DNA from: Fischerella muscicola SAG 1427-1 = PCC 73103
Lineage (GTDB): Bacteria; Cyanobacteriota; Cyanobacteriia; Cyanobacteriales; Nostocaceae
NCBI RefSeq assembly: GCF_000317245.1
Contig: NZ_AJLJ01000271.1
Location: 31,538-95,537, forward strand
DNA length: 64,000 nt
Direction of reading: 5' to 3'
Positions 16,082-24,797 of this stretch are shown here, piece by piece; within the stretch, counting starts at the first letter, position 1, and every line of letters begins with the position of its first letter. Made by a program: the position numbers and the translations under genes. Below the pieces are notes generated by a model, which worked only from the letters and a program-made list of their open reading frames with translations, was not told where the DNA came from and searched no databases.

Positions 16082-18667
16082 ATGACATCACCAGAATCAG
16101 TGATCTGGCTACAAGAACGCACAGCTTTAGGAAGTTTATCGCCTGAACCATTGGGTGCGATCGCACAAGTCCTTGAAGAAAAGGTTTTTCCAGCAAATTA
16201 CACTATAGCTACTGAGGCTAATTCTCCAGAGGCGCTTTATATTCTCTTGGCAGGAAACCTCGAAAGTGAAAGCAGTAATCAAAATAACCCTAGTTTAACT
16301 GTTGGTTTTCTGCCTGGATCTGTTATTCATTTACAAGAAATACTTTTAGATGAGTTAGCACAGCGCACAATCACAACTATCACAGAATGTCATTTTTGGG
16401 TTGTGCCTGCAAAAGTCTTTAAAAAAATAATTAGTAAATATCCCGAAATTGCTCAGGTTGTCTCGCGGATGCTGGCTCAAGAATTGGCACAGTTAGCATC
16501 TGCTTTTAGCTATGAACAAGAACGTTCTTTGGCGTTACGTCCATATTTAGTTACCAAAGCGCAACGCGGAATTGTGGGGACGAGTCGTTATGCGGTACGA
16601 TTGCGGGAACAAATTCGGGAAGCTGCGAGCGATCGCAAATCAGTATTGATTTTTGGCGAACCAGGATTAGAAAAAGATAACGTTGCAACTTTGATTCATT
16701 TTGGTTCCAAATATCGCCGCGAACCAATCATCAAAATTAACTGCGGTATTCTGCAAACCAGTGGGGCAGAATTATTTGGACGTGCTGGTGGCAAAAGCGG
16801 ACTTTTAGAATGGTTGGGAGAAGGCACTCTTATCCTCAATAATATTCAAGAAATCCCTCCAGAATTACTTCCAAAAATCAAACAATTATTACAAGACAAT
16901 ACGTATATACCCGTAACTCGTTCTGGAGAACCAGACGCTGAATCCCGTACCAATCACGCCCGAGTTATGATCGTTGCGGAAAAAAATCAACCGCAAATCG
17001 AACGTTGCATTGGTCGGATGATTAAAGTCCCACCGCTACGGGTACGGAAGACTGATATTAATGCCCAAGTCGAATACTATATCAGTCTTTACACTCGTGC
17101 TAGAGGTATTCCCAAACCCCATGTAACGCCAGAAGCTTTACGCCGTTTGCAGTCCTATGACTTTCCAGGGAATATAAAAGAGTTACAAAACTTGGTAGAA
17201 CGGGCAATTGTTCAAGCGGGAGAAACAACGGAGTTAACAGAAGAAATTTTCTGGTCGGCGGAAACCAAGAAAAAGCGATTTCGGCTGAATCTTTTGAATG
17301 CTTATCCTGGTTTGCGAAAGTTTCTTCGTAGTCCGTGGTGGCCCGATAGGATTAATTATGGCTTTACCGTTGCTGGTTTTGCGTTTCTGGTCGCAGTATT
17401 ATTTGTTGGGCCGCAAACACGCGATCGCAATTTTGGGTTAAATCTATTCTGGGCTTGGTGGTGGCCTGTTTTTCTGTTCTTGTTCCCGTTTCTGGGGCGG
17501 ATTTGGTGTTCGATTTGTCCGTTCATGATCTACGGTGAAATTACGCAGAAAATATCAACATCTTTGTTTGGTAAACAACTCAAACGCTGGCCACGAGAAG
17601 AAGCCGAAAAATGGGGCGGCTGGTTTTTATTTGGCTTGTTTACCCTGATTTTTCTGTGGGAAGAACTTTGGGACTTACAAAATACTGCTTATCTTTCCGC
17701 CTGTTTATTGCTGCTGATTACTGCTGGCGCCATGATTTGCTCTGCCATTTTTGAGAGGCGGTTTTGGTGTCGCTATCTTTGTCCCATTGGGGGAATGAAT
17801 GGTTTATTTGCCAAACTCTCAATGACAGAACTCCGCGCCCAACAGGGGATTTGTTCCGCGACTTGCACTACCTATCAATGCTACAAAGGCGGGCCACAAA
17901 AAGGCGAAGGCATGGAAACTAATGGTTGTCCTTTATACTCTCATCCTGCCCAACTAGAAGATAACAGAGATTGCGTTTTGTGTATGACTTGCTTAAAAGC
18001 CTGTCCCCATCGTTCAGTTGAATTTAACTTGCGTCCCCCTGGTATTGAATTGTGGACAACGCATGTATCCCATAATTATGAAGTCGCCCTGTTGTTATTA
18101 CTTTTGGGTGGAGTATATTTGCATCGCTTACCGGAATTGCTATCTTGGCTGGGATTGCAAATAGATTTAAATCAGTTTTTACCCCACTTAGGCTTATCCT
18201 TGGTAGTTTTGATCATTCCAGCAGCCTTTATTTTCCTCGCATACGCCCTGATCAAAACTTATTGCTGGTTGAATAACTACATCTCCTCTATTTCCTCTGC
18301 GTCCTCTGCGGTTAAAATTCCCAATAGAATCAAGTTACGCTCATTTACAGAACTGGCCTATGGTTATTTACCATTGGTGTTGGGAGGTAACTTAGCGCAT
18401 TATTTACGCTTGGGTTTGGGCGAAGGAGGACGAATTTTACCAGTATTTTTTGCGACTTTTGGTTTAGATGGTGGACAATTACCTGTTGTGGTTGCACATC
18501 CGGCTGTAATAGATTTTTTACAGGGAACAACTATAATTGTTTCCGTACTTTTATCAATCTTGTTAACACAAAAAATTACTCGACAACCTTTGCGTGTCAT
18601 GTTATCGCAACATTTAGCTGCGATCGCTTTGGGAATTAGCATGTGGCAGATCATTGTGTCCGCCTAA
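16082..18667 (+). CDS. cNMP-binding / degenerate sigma54-activator AAA+ / membrane polyferredoxin fusion
   Basis: 861 residues from ATG 16082 (GAGAGGGG ends 11 bases upstream; a GTG at 16058 is less likely). Residues about 12-137 are a cyclic-nucleotide-binding-like beta-barrel. About 165-392 is the AAA+ domain of bacterial enhancer-binding proteins, but the P-loop is GEPGLEKD (second half of GxxGxGK altered), the GAFTGA sigma54-contact loop is missing after ELFGRAGGKSG, Walker B reads LILNNI instead of LFLDEI, and the sensor-2 WPGNVREL is FPGNIKEL. In place of a DNA-binding domain there follow membrane helices and a NapH/NosR/CcoG-like iron-sulfur module: CSICP, CRYLCP, then CVLCMTCLKACP (Cys 631, 634, 637, 641), then four or five more helices. 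Likely a membrane redox protein controlled by a ligand-sensing head; partners unknown. Confidence 0.85.
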   Translation: MTSPESVIWLQERTALGSLSPEPLGAIAQVLEEKVFPANYTIATEANSPEALYILLAGNLESESSNQNNPSLTVGFLPGSVIHLQEILLDELAQRTITTITECHFWVVPAKVFKKIISKYPEIAQVVSRMLAQELAQLASAFSYEQERSLALRPYLVTKAQRGIVGTSRYAVRLREQIREAASDRKSVLIFGEPGLEKDNVATLIHFGSKYRREPIIKINCGILQTSGAELFGRAGGKSGLLEWLGEGTLILNNIQEIPPELLPKIKQLLQDNTYIPVTRSGEPDAESRTNHARVMIVAEKNQPQIERCIGRMIKVPPLRVRKTDINAQVEYYISLYTRARGIPKPHVTPEALRRLQSYDFPGNIKELQNLVERAIVQAGETTELTEEIFWSAETKKKRFRLNLLNAYPGLRKFLRSPWWPDRINYGFTVAGFAFLVAVLFVGPQTRDRNFGLNLFWAWWWPVFLFLFPFLGRIWCSICPFMIYGEITQKISTSLFGKQLKRWPREEAEKWGGWFLFGLFTLIFLWEELWDLQNTAYLSACLLLLITAGAMICSAIFERRFWCRYLCPIGGMNGLFAKLSMTELRAQQGICSATCTTYQCYKGGPQKGEGMETNGCPLYSHPAQLEDNRDCVLCMTCLKACPHRSVEFNLRPPGIELWTTHVSHNYEVALLLLLLGGVYLHRLPELLSWLGLQIDLNQFLPHLGLSLVVLIIPAAFIFLAYALIKTYCWLNNYISSISSASSAVKIPNRIKLRSFTELAYGYLPLVLGGNLAHYLRLGLGEGGRILPVFFATFGLDGGQLPVVVAHPAVIDFLQGTTIIVSVLLSILLTQKITRQPLRVMLSQHLAAIALGISMWQIIVSA

Positions 18668-18752
18668 TGGTAAAAAACTATTCTCTATTCCCTGTTCCCT
18701 CTCTCCGCCAATAAATATAATTTTGTTTACCTACTGAACCTACTGAACCAGT

Positions 18753-19934
18753 ATGAATAATTTTTTACAGCCTCCACGCTTACGCATAAGTGAAGACAGT
18801 GAAGAAGAAAGACGTGCTACTTGGTTGGAACTATTTTATGATTTGGTGTTTGTGGTTGCGGTTTCACAACTTGCTCACAATCTGACGGAAGATGTCTCGA
18901 TATCGGGATATCTAGGCTTTGTATTTTTATTTATACCTGTGTGGTGGTCATGGATTGGTACTACCATGTATGCAAACCGCTTCGATAGCGATGACATCGG
19001 ACGGCGGTTTTTGGTAGCTTTGCAAATGTTGGCGGCGGCGGCTTTAGCTGTAAATATTCATCATGGTTTGAATGAAAATGCGCCTGGGTTTGCTCTTTCT
19101 TATACTCTGGCTCGCGCTGTGCTGATTGTAGAATATGTTCGTGCTGGTATACATATTGCCGCAGCGCGTCCTTTGACTACACGTTATGCTACAGGTTTTG
19201 CGATCGCTGCCCTATTGTGGCTAATATCAGCATTCATACCTGCACCTGGGCGGTTTGTGTTGTGGGGAGTGGGAATTCTGATTGACTTGATTACACCCTT
19301 TACAGCTACAAAGTTTCAGCTAAAGTTACTCCCCCACGCTTCCCATTTACCAGAACGTTTCGGCCTATTTACAATTATTGTTTTGGGTGAGGCAATTATC
19401 GCAGTTGTTAAGGGTGTGTCGGAACAAAAATGGGATGTTCTGAGTGTCATTGCTGCTATATTTGGTCTAGCGATCGCTTTTAGTTTGTGGTGGGTTTATT
19501 TTGATAACCTTGGTGGTACACCAATTCAAACGGCACGCACCCAAGGGAAAATAGGAACTGTTGCCACTTGGCTTTATACTCATCTACCCCTAGTAATTGG
19601 TATTGCTGGAGCTGGAGTTGGTGTGGAAAAAGTATTAATAAGTGAACAAGCGATCGCACTTTCCGATCCTCAGCGCTGGTTACTTTGCGGTTCTGTGGCT
19701 TTGTGCTATTTAGCTTTGGGTATCCTGCATCGTGTCGGCGTAATTCGTTATTGCAAAATCCGTTCTCAGTTTCGAGGTGTGGCGGCGATTATTTTAATTG
19801 CGATCGCTTTTTTTGGTAAGGGTTTGTTACCTATCACAGTGATTGGACTTGTGACTGTAGTCTGCGTCGTGCAAGTCGCCCAAGATTTATATCAGAGTCG
19901 TCCTACTACGCGCTTGGTTGATCCAGAGATTTAG
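18753..19934 (+). CDS. LtrA family membrane protein (low temperature requirement A)
   Basis: 393 residues. The start RRATWLELFYDLVFVVAVSQLAHNL is the diagnostic N-terminus of the LtrA family. About ten to twelve hydrophobic helices follow, with the family segments WWSWIGTTMYANRFDSDD, LGEAIIAVVKG and AFSLWWVYFD. The name comes from a Listeria gene needed for growth in the cold; the molecular activity of the family is not established. It starts 85 bp after the polyferredoxin fusion in the same direction and could be co-transcribed with it. Confidence 0.9.
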   Translation: MNNFLQPPRLRISEDSEEERRATWLELFYDLVFVVAVSQLAHNLTEDVSISGYLGFVFLFIPVWWSWIGTTMYANRFDSDDIGRRFLVALQMLAAAALAVNIHHGLNENAPGFALSYTLARAVLIVEYVRAGIHIAAARPLTTRYATGFAIAALLWLISAFIPAPGRFVLWGVGILIDLITPFTATKFQLKLLPHASHLPERFGLFTIIVLGEAIIAVVKGVSEQKWDVLSVIAAIFGLAIAFSLWWVYFDNLGGTPIQTARTQGKIGTVATWLYTHLPLVIGIAGAGVGVEKVLISEQAIALSDPQRWLLCGSVALCYLALGILHRVGVIRYCKIRSQFRGVAAIILIAIAFFGKGLLPITVIGLVTVVCVVQVAQDLYQSRPTTRLVDPEI

Positions 19935-20363
19935 GATCGATTGGGGATTGCGAGTTAATACTGAGAAGTTTATATAACAATAAATTCAGGAGTTACTTAA
20001 ACCAGATTTAAGTAAAAAATTTGTTGTTAATAGGACTAAAGCCCTATTAACAGCTAAAAATAATTATATGGTAATGATATTTTAAGTCTGCCAAAAACTT
20101 TTGGCGAGTGAAAAATTTTACATCAATCTTGTTGATCCGACCCAAAATTAGGGAATGCTTAAGAATAGCAAAGAACCTATAAACAGTAGACTTCTTGCAA
20201 AAGCTATTTTTGCAATCTTGTAGGGAAAAGCTTAAAGGACAAGGGGTAAAGGAAAATTCTATCCCTTTTACCCTGTTTGTTCTACCTTTTCCCGACTAAT
20301 ACCATAAAGTCTAGTGGGTATATAAATTTTACATTATCTAGAATTATCAAGGTGACAGTGGTG
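19935..20363. other. Gap with two small hairpins
   Basis: About 430 bases. ACTTAAA/TTTAAGT (19995-20013) and TGTTAATAGG/CCTATTAACA (20025-20052, 10 perfect pairs) form consecutive hairpins that could end the LtrA transcript. A GTAGACTTCTTGCAAAAG copy lies at 20187. AAGGTGA at 20349-20355 is the RBS of the GAF protein. Confidence 0.5.
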
Positions 20364-21926
20364 ATGGTAGAGTCGGAAAATAAATTGTTGTCTGTGCAAG
20401 ATGGTTGGACATCTCCAGAAACCAGAGAACAACTACGCCTTAAGGCATTGTCAGAATTAGGGTTGCGACAAACAGAAACGATTCCAGTTTTTGAAGAAGC
20501 TACTCAAACTGCTGCTCACTTTTTGGAAGCACCAATTTCCATTTTGGGATTTGTGGATCAACAGCGCCATTGGTTCAAATCAGCAGTGGGCTTATCCAGA
20601 TTAGGATTAATGAATCAGCTAGCACAAAATCGCCAATTGTTGCGTGAGGAATCTTTTTGTACTCAGGTAGTAGATAGTTGCCAAACAATAGTAATAAATG
20701 ATGCCAGAAAAATTGCAGATGCAGGCAGTGCTGTTGCCAACAAATTGGTTAAAGACTATGGTATCAGGGCTTATTTGGGAGCGCCACTGATTGATGCTAA
20801 TGGAAATTGCTTAGGCGCATTGGCGATAATGGACTTAGTACCGCGCAACTTTACCAATCGAGACATTGAGTTTTTACAGATCATCGCTCGTTGGAGTATG
20901 AGCGAATTTGAACGTAACCGACTTTTGCAACAAGCAACCTCAGAAATAAAAACTACCAATCATGATTCTAACTGGTTACTCAACGAACCTAATCTCAGTC
21001 AAAGTGAAATCAGAATTAGTCCAATTACTTTGCCAACAAGTTCAGTTCCTACTAGTCAACTGAAGTTAGAACTGTTGGAACAGTTAACGCAAGAGTTACG
21101 TACACCCTTAACATCTGTACTTGGTATGGCTAGTGTTTTGGGACGTGAAATTTATGGGCCTTTGACCACTAAGCAGAGAGAATATTTAGATATTATCCAA
21201 CACAGTGGTAGATATCTACTTTGCTTAGTAAATGAAATTTCTGAGCTTGGAGCAATGGACGAAACTGAGACAGCCTTGAATTTATCTTCTGTAGATATTG
21301 AAATGCTATGTCAACAAGCGATTCATACTCTTGAAGAGGCTGCAAGTCGTCGTGAGCAAGACATTCGTCTATCTCTTGAACCTAGACGTAATCGCATTTG
21401 GTTTTTGGATAAAGACAAGGTCCGGCAGATGTTATATCACCTAGTTTTCAGTGTGATTCAACTTTCTGCTACAGGTAGTATTGTACGGATTCATGTTTCA
21501 TCTAAAGAAAATACGCTCAACATCACAGTATGGGTTTCTCATCCTTGGCTAGGAGATGGAATCACTGAAGTGGATTCTTATTTTCGCTTGAGTGCAGTGC
21601 CACTGCTGGAACTAACAGACGAGACAGGCACTTATAATACTCCTTTGGAAGAGCAAGAAGACCCAATTAGTTTGTCATTAAATTCAGACAAATCACAAAC
21701 TGTGAAAGTTTCTACATCCAGTATCCTCGATACAACTAAGCGTTCTGGTTCTCTCTCGCGGGAAAGTCTGGGTTTGTTGCTCAGTTGTCATTTAGCAGAA
21801 TTGCACGGCGGATATATTTCGATTCAAGGATCACCAGAGGCAGGATATCGCTATATCCTCAGTTTGCCACTAAATCAAGAAAATGCAGAAGTTCCAAGCG
21901 ATGTTTCCCCAACAACTGCTTCTTAG
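20364..21926 (+). CDS. GAF-domain histidine-kinase-like protein lacking the phospho-acceptor His
   Basis: 520 residues from ATG 20364; the AAGGTGA just upstream could also serve GTG codons at 20358 and 20361. Residues about 45-185 form a GAF domain (ISILGFVDQQRHWFKS, YLGAPLIDANGNCLGALAIMD) without a Cys that clearly marks a bilin site. Residues 235-300 are a dimerisation (HisKA) helix, LLEQLTQELRTPLTSVLGM, where the usual SHELRTPL His is Gln243. The ATP-binding part is also eroded: the N-box reads LYHLVFSVIQLS without Asn, and no DxGxG G1 box is visible. GLLLSCHLAELHGGYISIQ retains the G2-side fold. I infer a non-catalytic or regulatory kinase homologue. Monocistronic by spacing. Confidence 0.85.
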   Translation: MVESENKLLSVQDGWTSPETREQLRLKALSELGLRQTETIPVFEEATQTAAHFLEAPISILGFVDQQRHWFKSAVGLSRLGLMNQLAQNRQLLREESFCTQVVDSCQTIVINDARKIADAGSAVANKLVKDYGIRAYLGAPLIDANGNCLGALAIMDLVPRNFTNRDIEFLQIIARWSMSEFERNRLLQQATSEIKTTNHDSNWLLNEPNLSQSEIRISPITLPTSSVPTSQLKLELLEQLTQELRTPLTSVLGMASVLGREIYGPLTTKQREYLDIIQHSGRYLLCLVNEISELGAMDETETALNLSSVDIEMLCQQAIHTLEEAASRREQDIRLSLEPRRNRIWFLDKDKVRQMLYHLVFSVIQLSATGSIVRIHVSSKENTLNITVWVSHPWLGDGITEVDSYFRLSAVPLLELTDETGTYNTPLEEQEDPISLSLNSDKSQTVKVSTSSILDTTKRSGSLSRESLGLLLSCHLAELHGGYISIQGSPEAGYRYILSLPLNQENAEVPSDVSPTTAS

Positions 21927-22145
21927 GGATTACCTTTAATACCAATTTTGGATTTTGGATTCAAAGCCTAGATTCATAGCCTATTCCAGAGCTTTGAAAC
22001 AAGACTACCTATCCCAATTTGGTTTAAGCATTGGCTATCTTCAATTAGCATGGACTATGAACTGGAAGTTTTTCAATTTTTGAAAAATACCAAACTGTCA
22101 TTGAATCCAAATTATACGCTCTGTGCTATTTGCTCACAGCCTCTT

Positions 22146-23579
22146 ATGAATCTAATCTGGCAAAAATTCACTTTATCTTATCTACCACTGAAGGAATACC
22201 TTGACACCAGCTACTTGCATGGTTCTCTGGTAGGGGTACTGCGTTCTTGGCGACAAAGCAGTATTTTAATGCAGTGGGGAGATGTAATAGCAGCTACTTT
22301 AGTCAGCTTGGTGTTGATATTAGCGCCTTTTACAGTGGTTAATACAACCCTGCTTGGGCTTTTGATGCTTGCTTGTACAGCATTTTGGCTAATGTTGACC
22401 TTATCTGATGAGGTAAGCTCTTCAAAGAGTTTGTTTGCAACCCCGATTCATTTGTTGGTGTTGCTATATTGGGGAGTCTGTGTAGTTGCTACAGCTCTGT
22501 CTCCAGAGAAAAAAGCTGCTTTAGAAGGATTGATAAATTTTACACTTTACTTAGCACTATTTGCTTTGTGCGCCAGGATTCTGAAATCGCCTCGCATTCG
22601 GTCTTTTTTGCTGGTTTTGTACTTACATATATCTTTATTTGTAGGTATTTATGGTGTGCGCCAGAAGTTTTTTGGTGCTGCACAGTTAGCAACTTGGGTT
22701 GACCCTGAATCTCCTTTGTCTAAAAATACCAGGGTCTATAGTTATTTGGGTAATCCAAATTTGCTAGCTGGATATTTGTTACCAGCTGTGATTTTGAGTT
22801 TAGTAGCAATGTTTGCTTGGCAGGGATGGCTGCGTAAAGGTTTGGCACTCACGATGTTCGTTGTGAATTTAGCCTGTTTTCGTTTTGCTGACAGCCGTGG
22901 CGGTTTTATTGGTTTAGCGATCGCACTATTTGCCATTGTGTTACTATTACGCTACTGGTACGCTGATTATCTACCCCGATTTTGGCGTATTTGGTTAGTA
23001 CCCATCCTATTGGGATGTTTTGTAGCTTTTTTTGTAGTCGCGTTTGGCGTTTCTGAAACTTTTCGCCTACGCATCATCAGTATTTTTGCTGGGCGTGCAG
23101 ATAGTAGTAATAATTTCCGCATTAATGTCTGGACTGCGGTATTCAGAATGATTCAGGATTATCCAATTTTTGGTATTGGGCCTGGACATGATGTTTTTAA
23201 TAAGGTTTATCCGCTTTACCAACTACCTCGATATAATGCTTTGAGTGCTTATTCGATTCTTTTGGAAGTGACTGTGGAAACTGGAATTATTGGTTTGGTT
23301 AGTTTCCTGTGGTTAATTGTAGTTATATTTAATACAGGTTTGTCACAACTGCAAAGATTTCGGCAATTAAATAGCGTAGAAGGTTTGTGGTTGATCGGAG
23401 CGATCGCTACTTTAGTCGGTATGCTAGGTCATGGTTTGGTGGATACTGTGTGGTATCGTCCTGTAGTCAATAGTATCTGGTGGCTAGTAGTTGCTTTAGT
23501 TGCCAGCTACTGGACTCCTGTGGTGTCAGATCAAAACCGACAAGAAAATTCACTTTATCCAGAATTAGAAACAAATTAA
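22146..23579 (+). CDS. ictB: IctB-like O-antigen-ligase-family membrane protein
   Basis: 477 residues from ATG 22146; an upstream ATG at 22050 would add 32 residues that do not fit the family. The protein matches my memory of cyanobacterial IctB throughout: ATPIHLLVLLYWGV, RVYSYLGNPNLLAGYL, ADSRGGFIGLA, FAGRADSSNNFRINVW, GIGPGHDVFNKVYPLYQ. About ten to eleven membrane helices. IctB was first described as involved in inorganic carbon accumulation, but the fold is that of Wzy/WaaL O-antigen polymerases and ligases, so a role in glycan transfer is equally possible. A good terminator follows. No SD is obvious at either start. Confidence 0.9.
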   Translation: MNLIWQKFTLSYLPLKEYLDTSYLHGSLVGVLRSWRQSSILMQWGDVIAATLVSLVLILAPFTVVNTTLLGLLMLACTAFWLMLTLSDEVSSSKSLFATPIHLLVLLYWGVCVVATALSPEKKAALEGLINFTLYLALFALCARILKSPRIRSFLLVLYLHISLFVGIYGVRQKFFGAAQLATWVDPESPLSKNTRVYSYLGNPNLLAGYLLPAVILSLVAMFAWQGWLRKGLALTMFVVNLACFRFADSRGGFIGLAIALFAIVLLLRYWYADYLPRFWRIWLVPILLGCFVAFFVVAFGVSETFRLRIISIFAGRADSSNNFRINVWTAVFRMIQDYPIFGIGPGHDVFNKVYPLYQLPRYNALSAYSILLEVTVETGIIGLVSFLWLIVVIFNTGLSQLQRFRQLNSVEGLWLIGAIATLVGMLGHGLVDTVWYRPVVNSIWWLVVALVASYWTPVVSDQNRQENSLYPELETN

Positions 23580-23586
23580 ATTTGTA

Positions 23587-23625
23587 AAAAAAGCCTTGAG
23601 TAAAATATCTCTCAAGGCTTTTTAG
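23587..23625 (+). terminator. Rho-independent terminator after ictB
   Basis: AAAAAGCCTTGAG, an eleven-base loop, then CTCAAGGCTTTTT, starting about eight bases after the ictB stop codon. The A-run/T-run symmetry would also let it terminate the convergent WGxxGxxG gene. Confidence 0.9.
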
Positions 23626-23700
23626 TTTTTGTCATCTTTCTAAAAGTCTAGTTTGTCAAGCTGTTTTTGCTTTCGTTGTGATTGGACAGTGTATATAGAA

Positions 23701-23982
23701 TCATTCTCTGTAAGTTGTACTACCAACAACGTTAGGATCGTTATAACGAGTTGGTTCTTGACGCTTTCTACCAGCCAAACCAGCTAAACCTAATAAACCG
23801 AGTAATCCCAACCAACCCCAATCAAAACCTCTGTCTTCATAAACTCCGGTATTTGGTACATTTGGATTATTAATGGTGGGGTCTGTAGTAGTTTGTGCTT
23901 GTGCAGGTATGGTTAAGGGTAGGATTGTCATGCCCAAACTAAGCACACTAGCACTGAGAATTTTGCTGAGATTGCTTTTCAT
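23701..23982 (-). CDS. WGxxGxxG-type small exported membrane protein
   Basis: 93 residues from ATG 23980-23982, which starts directly on a signal peptide (MKSNLSKILSASVLSLGMTILPLTIPAQAQ, cut after AQA). After a short Asn/Pro linker comes DRGFDWGWLGLLGLLGLAGLAGRKRQEPTRY, a WGxxGxxG hydrophobic segment ending in a basic cluster, then a hydrophilic tail DPNVVGSTTYR. This is the WGxxGxxG-CTERM type of cyanobacterial protein: exported, with a C-terminal membrane anchor that may be a sorting signal. Function unknown. A nine-codon upstream extension is possible but lacks support. Confidence 0.85.
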   Translation of the reverse strand: MKSNLSKILSASVLSLGMTILPLTIPAQAQTTTDPTINNPNVPNTGVYEDRGFDWGWLGLLGLLGLAGLAGRKRQEPTRYNDPNVVGSTTYRE

Positions 23983-24241
23983 GATGAGATATTCCCTGAT
24001 TTGTTGCAAAGTTATTCACAACTTTACCGACTACCTATATGAACAAAATCAACCCCTAGCCATATACTAAAAATCTTTAATACTCCTGCTTAAGATATAT
24101 CAACACTGCAATGTTTAACAAAAGCTAGGATAAGACTAATATCTAGTTAGGCATACTATAGTGGTTTAATAGCCTTTTATATATTTATTAGGCAGCCTCA
24201 AGGATTTTTCAGTCATAATTTAGACCTACGTAAAATTTTCA

Positions 24242-24709
24242 ATGAGCGATAAGAGCGACGGTTATAAAGTTATTAGTGACAATCGGCAAGCCCGCTATTT
24301 GTACAATATTCTCGAAACTTACGAAGCTGGTATTCAGTTGACGGGGACTGAAGTGAAATCAATCCGTGCAGGTAGGGTAAATCTTCAAGATGGCTATGCT
24401 TTGATCCGCAATGGAGAAGCATGGCTGATCAACGTACATATTTCGCCTTATACTGCGAGTGGACAGTATTTTAACCATGAACCACGCCGCACACGCAAAC
24501 TACTGCTGCATCGCCAAGAAATTCGCAAGTTAATTGGTAAGGTAGAACAGCAAGGCTTGACTATAGTTCCTCTGAAAATGTATTTCAAACGTGGTTGGGT
24601 GAAAGTTAGTATTGCCCTTGTGAAGGGTAAAAAGCTGCATGATAAACGAGAGGATATGAAAAAACGTCAAGATCAACGCGAAATGCAACGAGCAATGAAA
24701 AATTATTAA
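24242..24709 (+). CDS. smpB: SsrA-binding protein SmpB
   Basis: 155 residues, the normal length. SmpB binds tmRNA and brings it to stalled ribosomes for trans-translation. Family segments are clear: NRQARYLYNILETYEAGIQLTGTEVKSIRAGRVNLQDGYA, ISPYTASGQYFNHEPRRTRKLLLHRQEI, and the basic C-terminal tail KGKKLHDKREDMKKRQDQREMQRAM, which becomes a helix in the ribosomal mRNA channel. The ATG at 24242 has no strong SD. The gene is alone, convergent with the rhomboid gene. The ssrA gene itself is not in this window as far as I can see. Confidence 0.98.
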   Translation: MSDKSDGYKVISDNRQARYLYNILETYEAGIQLTGTEVKSIRAGRVNLQDGYALIRNGEAWLINVHISPYTASGQYFNHEPRRTRKLLLHRQEIRKLIGKVEQQGLTIVPLKMYFKRGWVKVSIALVKGKKLHDKREDMKKRQDQREMQRAMKNY

Positions 24710-24713
24710 AGAG

Positions 24714-24792
24714 TCATTAGTCATTTGTCATTAGTCATTTGTCCTTCGTGCAAAGCTAGTAAATCATGACCAATGACCAATGACTAATGTCC
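24714..24792. repeat. Heptamer-repeat hairpin between smpB and rhomboid gene
   Basis: GTCATTAGTCATTTGTCATTAGTCATTTGTCC (24714-24745) faces CATGACCAATGACCAATGACTAATG (24765-24789), an approximate reverse complement. The pair lies between two convergent stop codons and may serve as a bidirectional terminator; built from TCATTAG-type heptamer repeats. Confidence 0.6.
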
Positions 24793-24797
24793 ATTTA

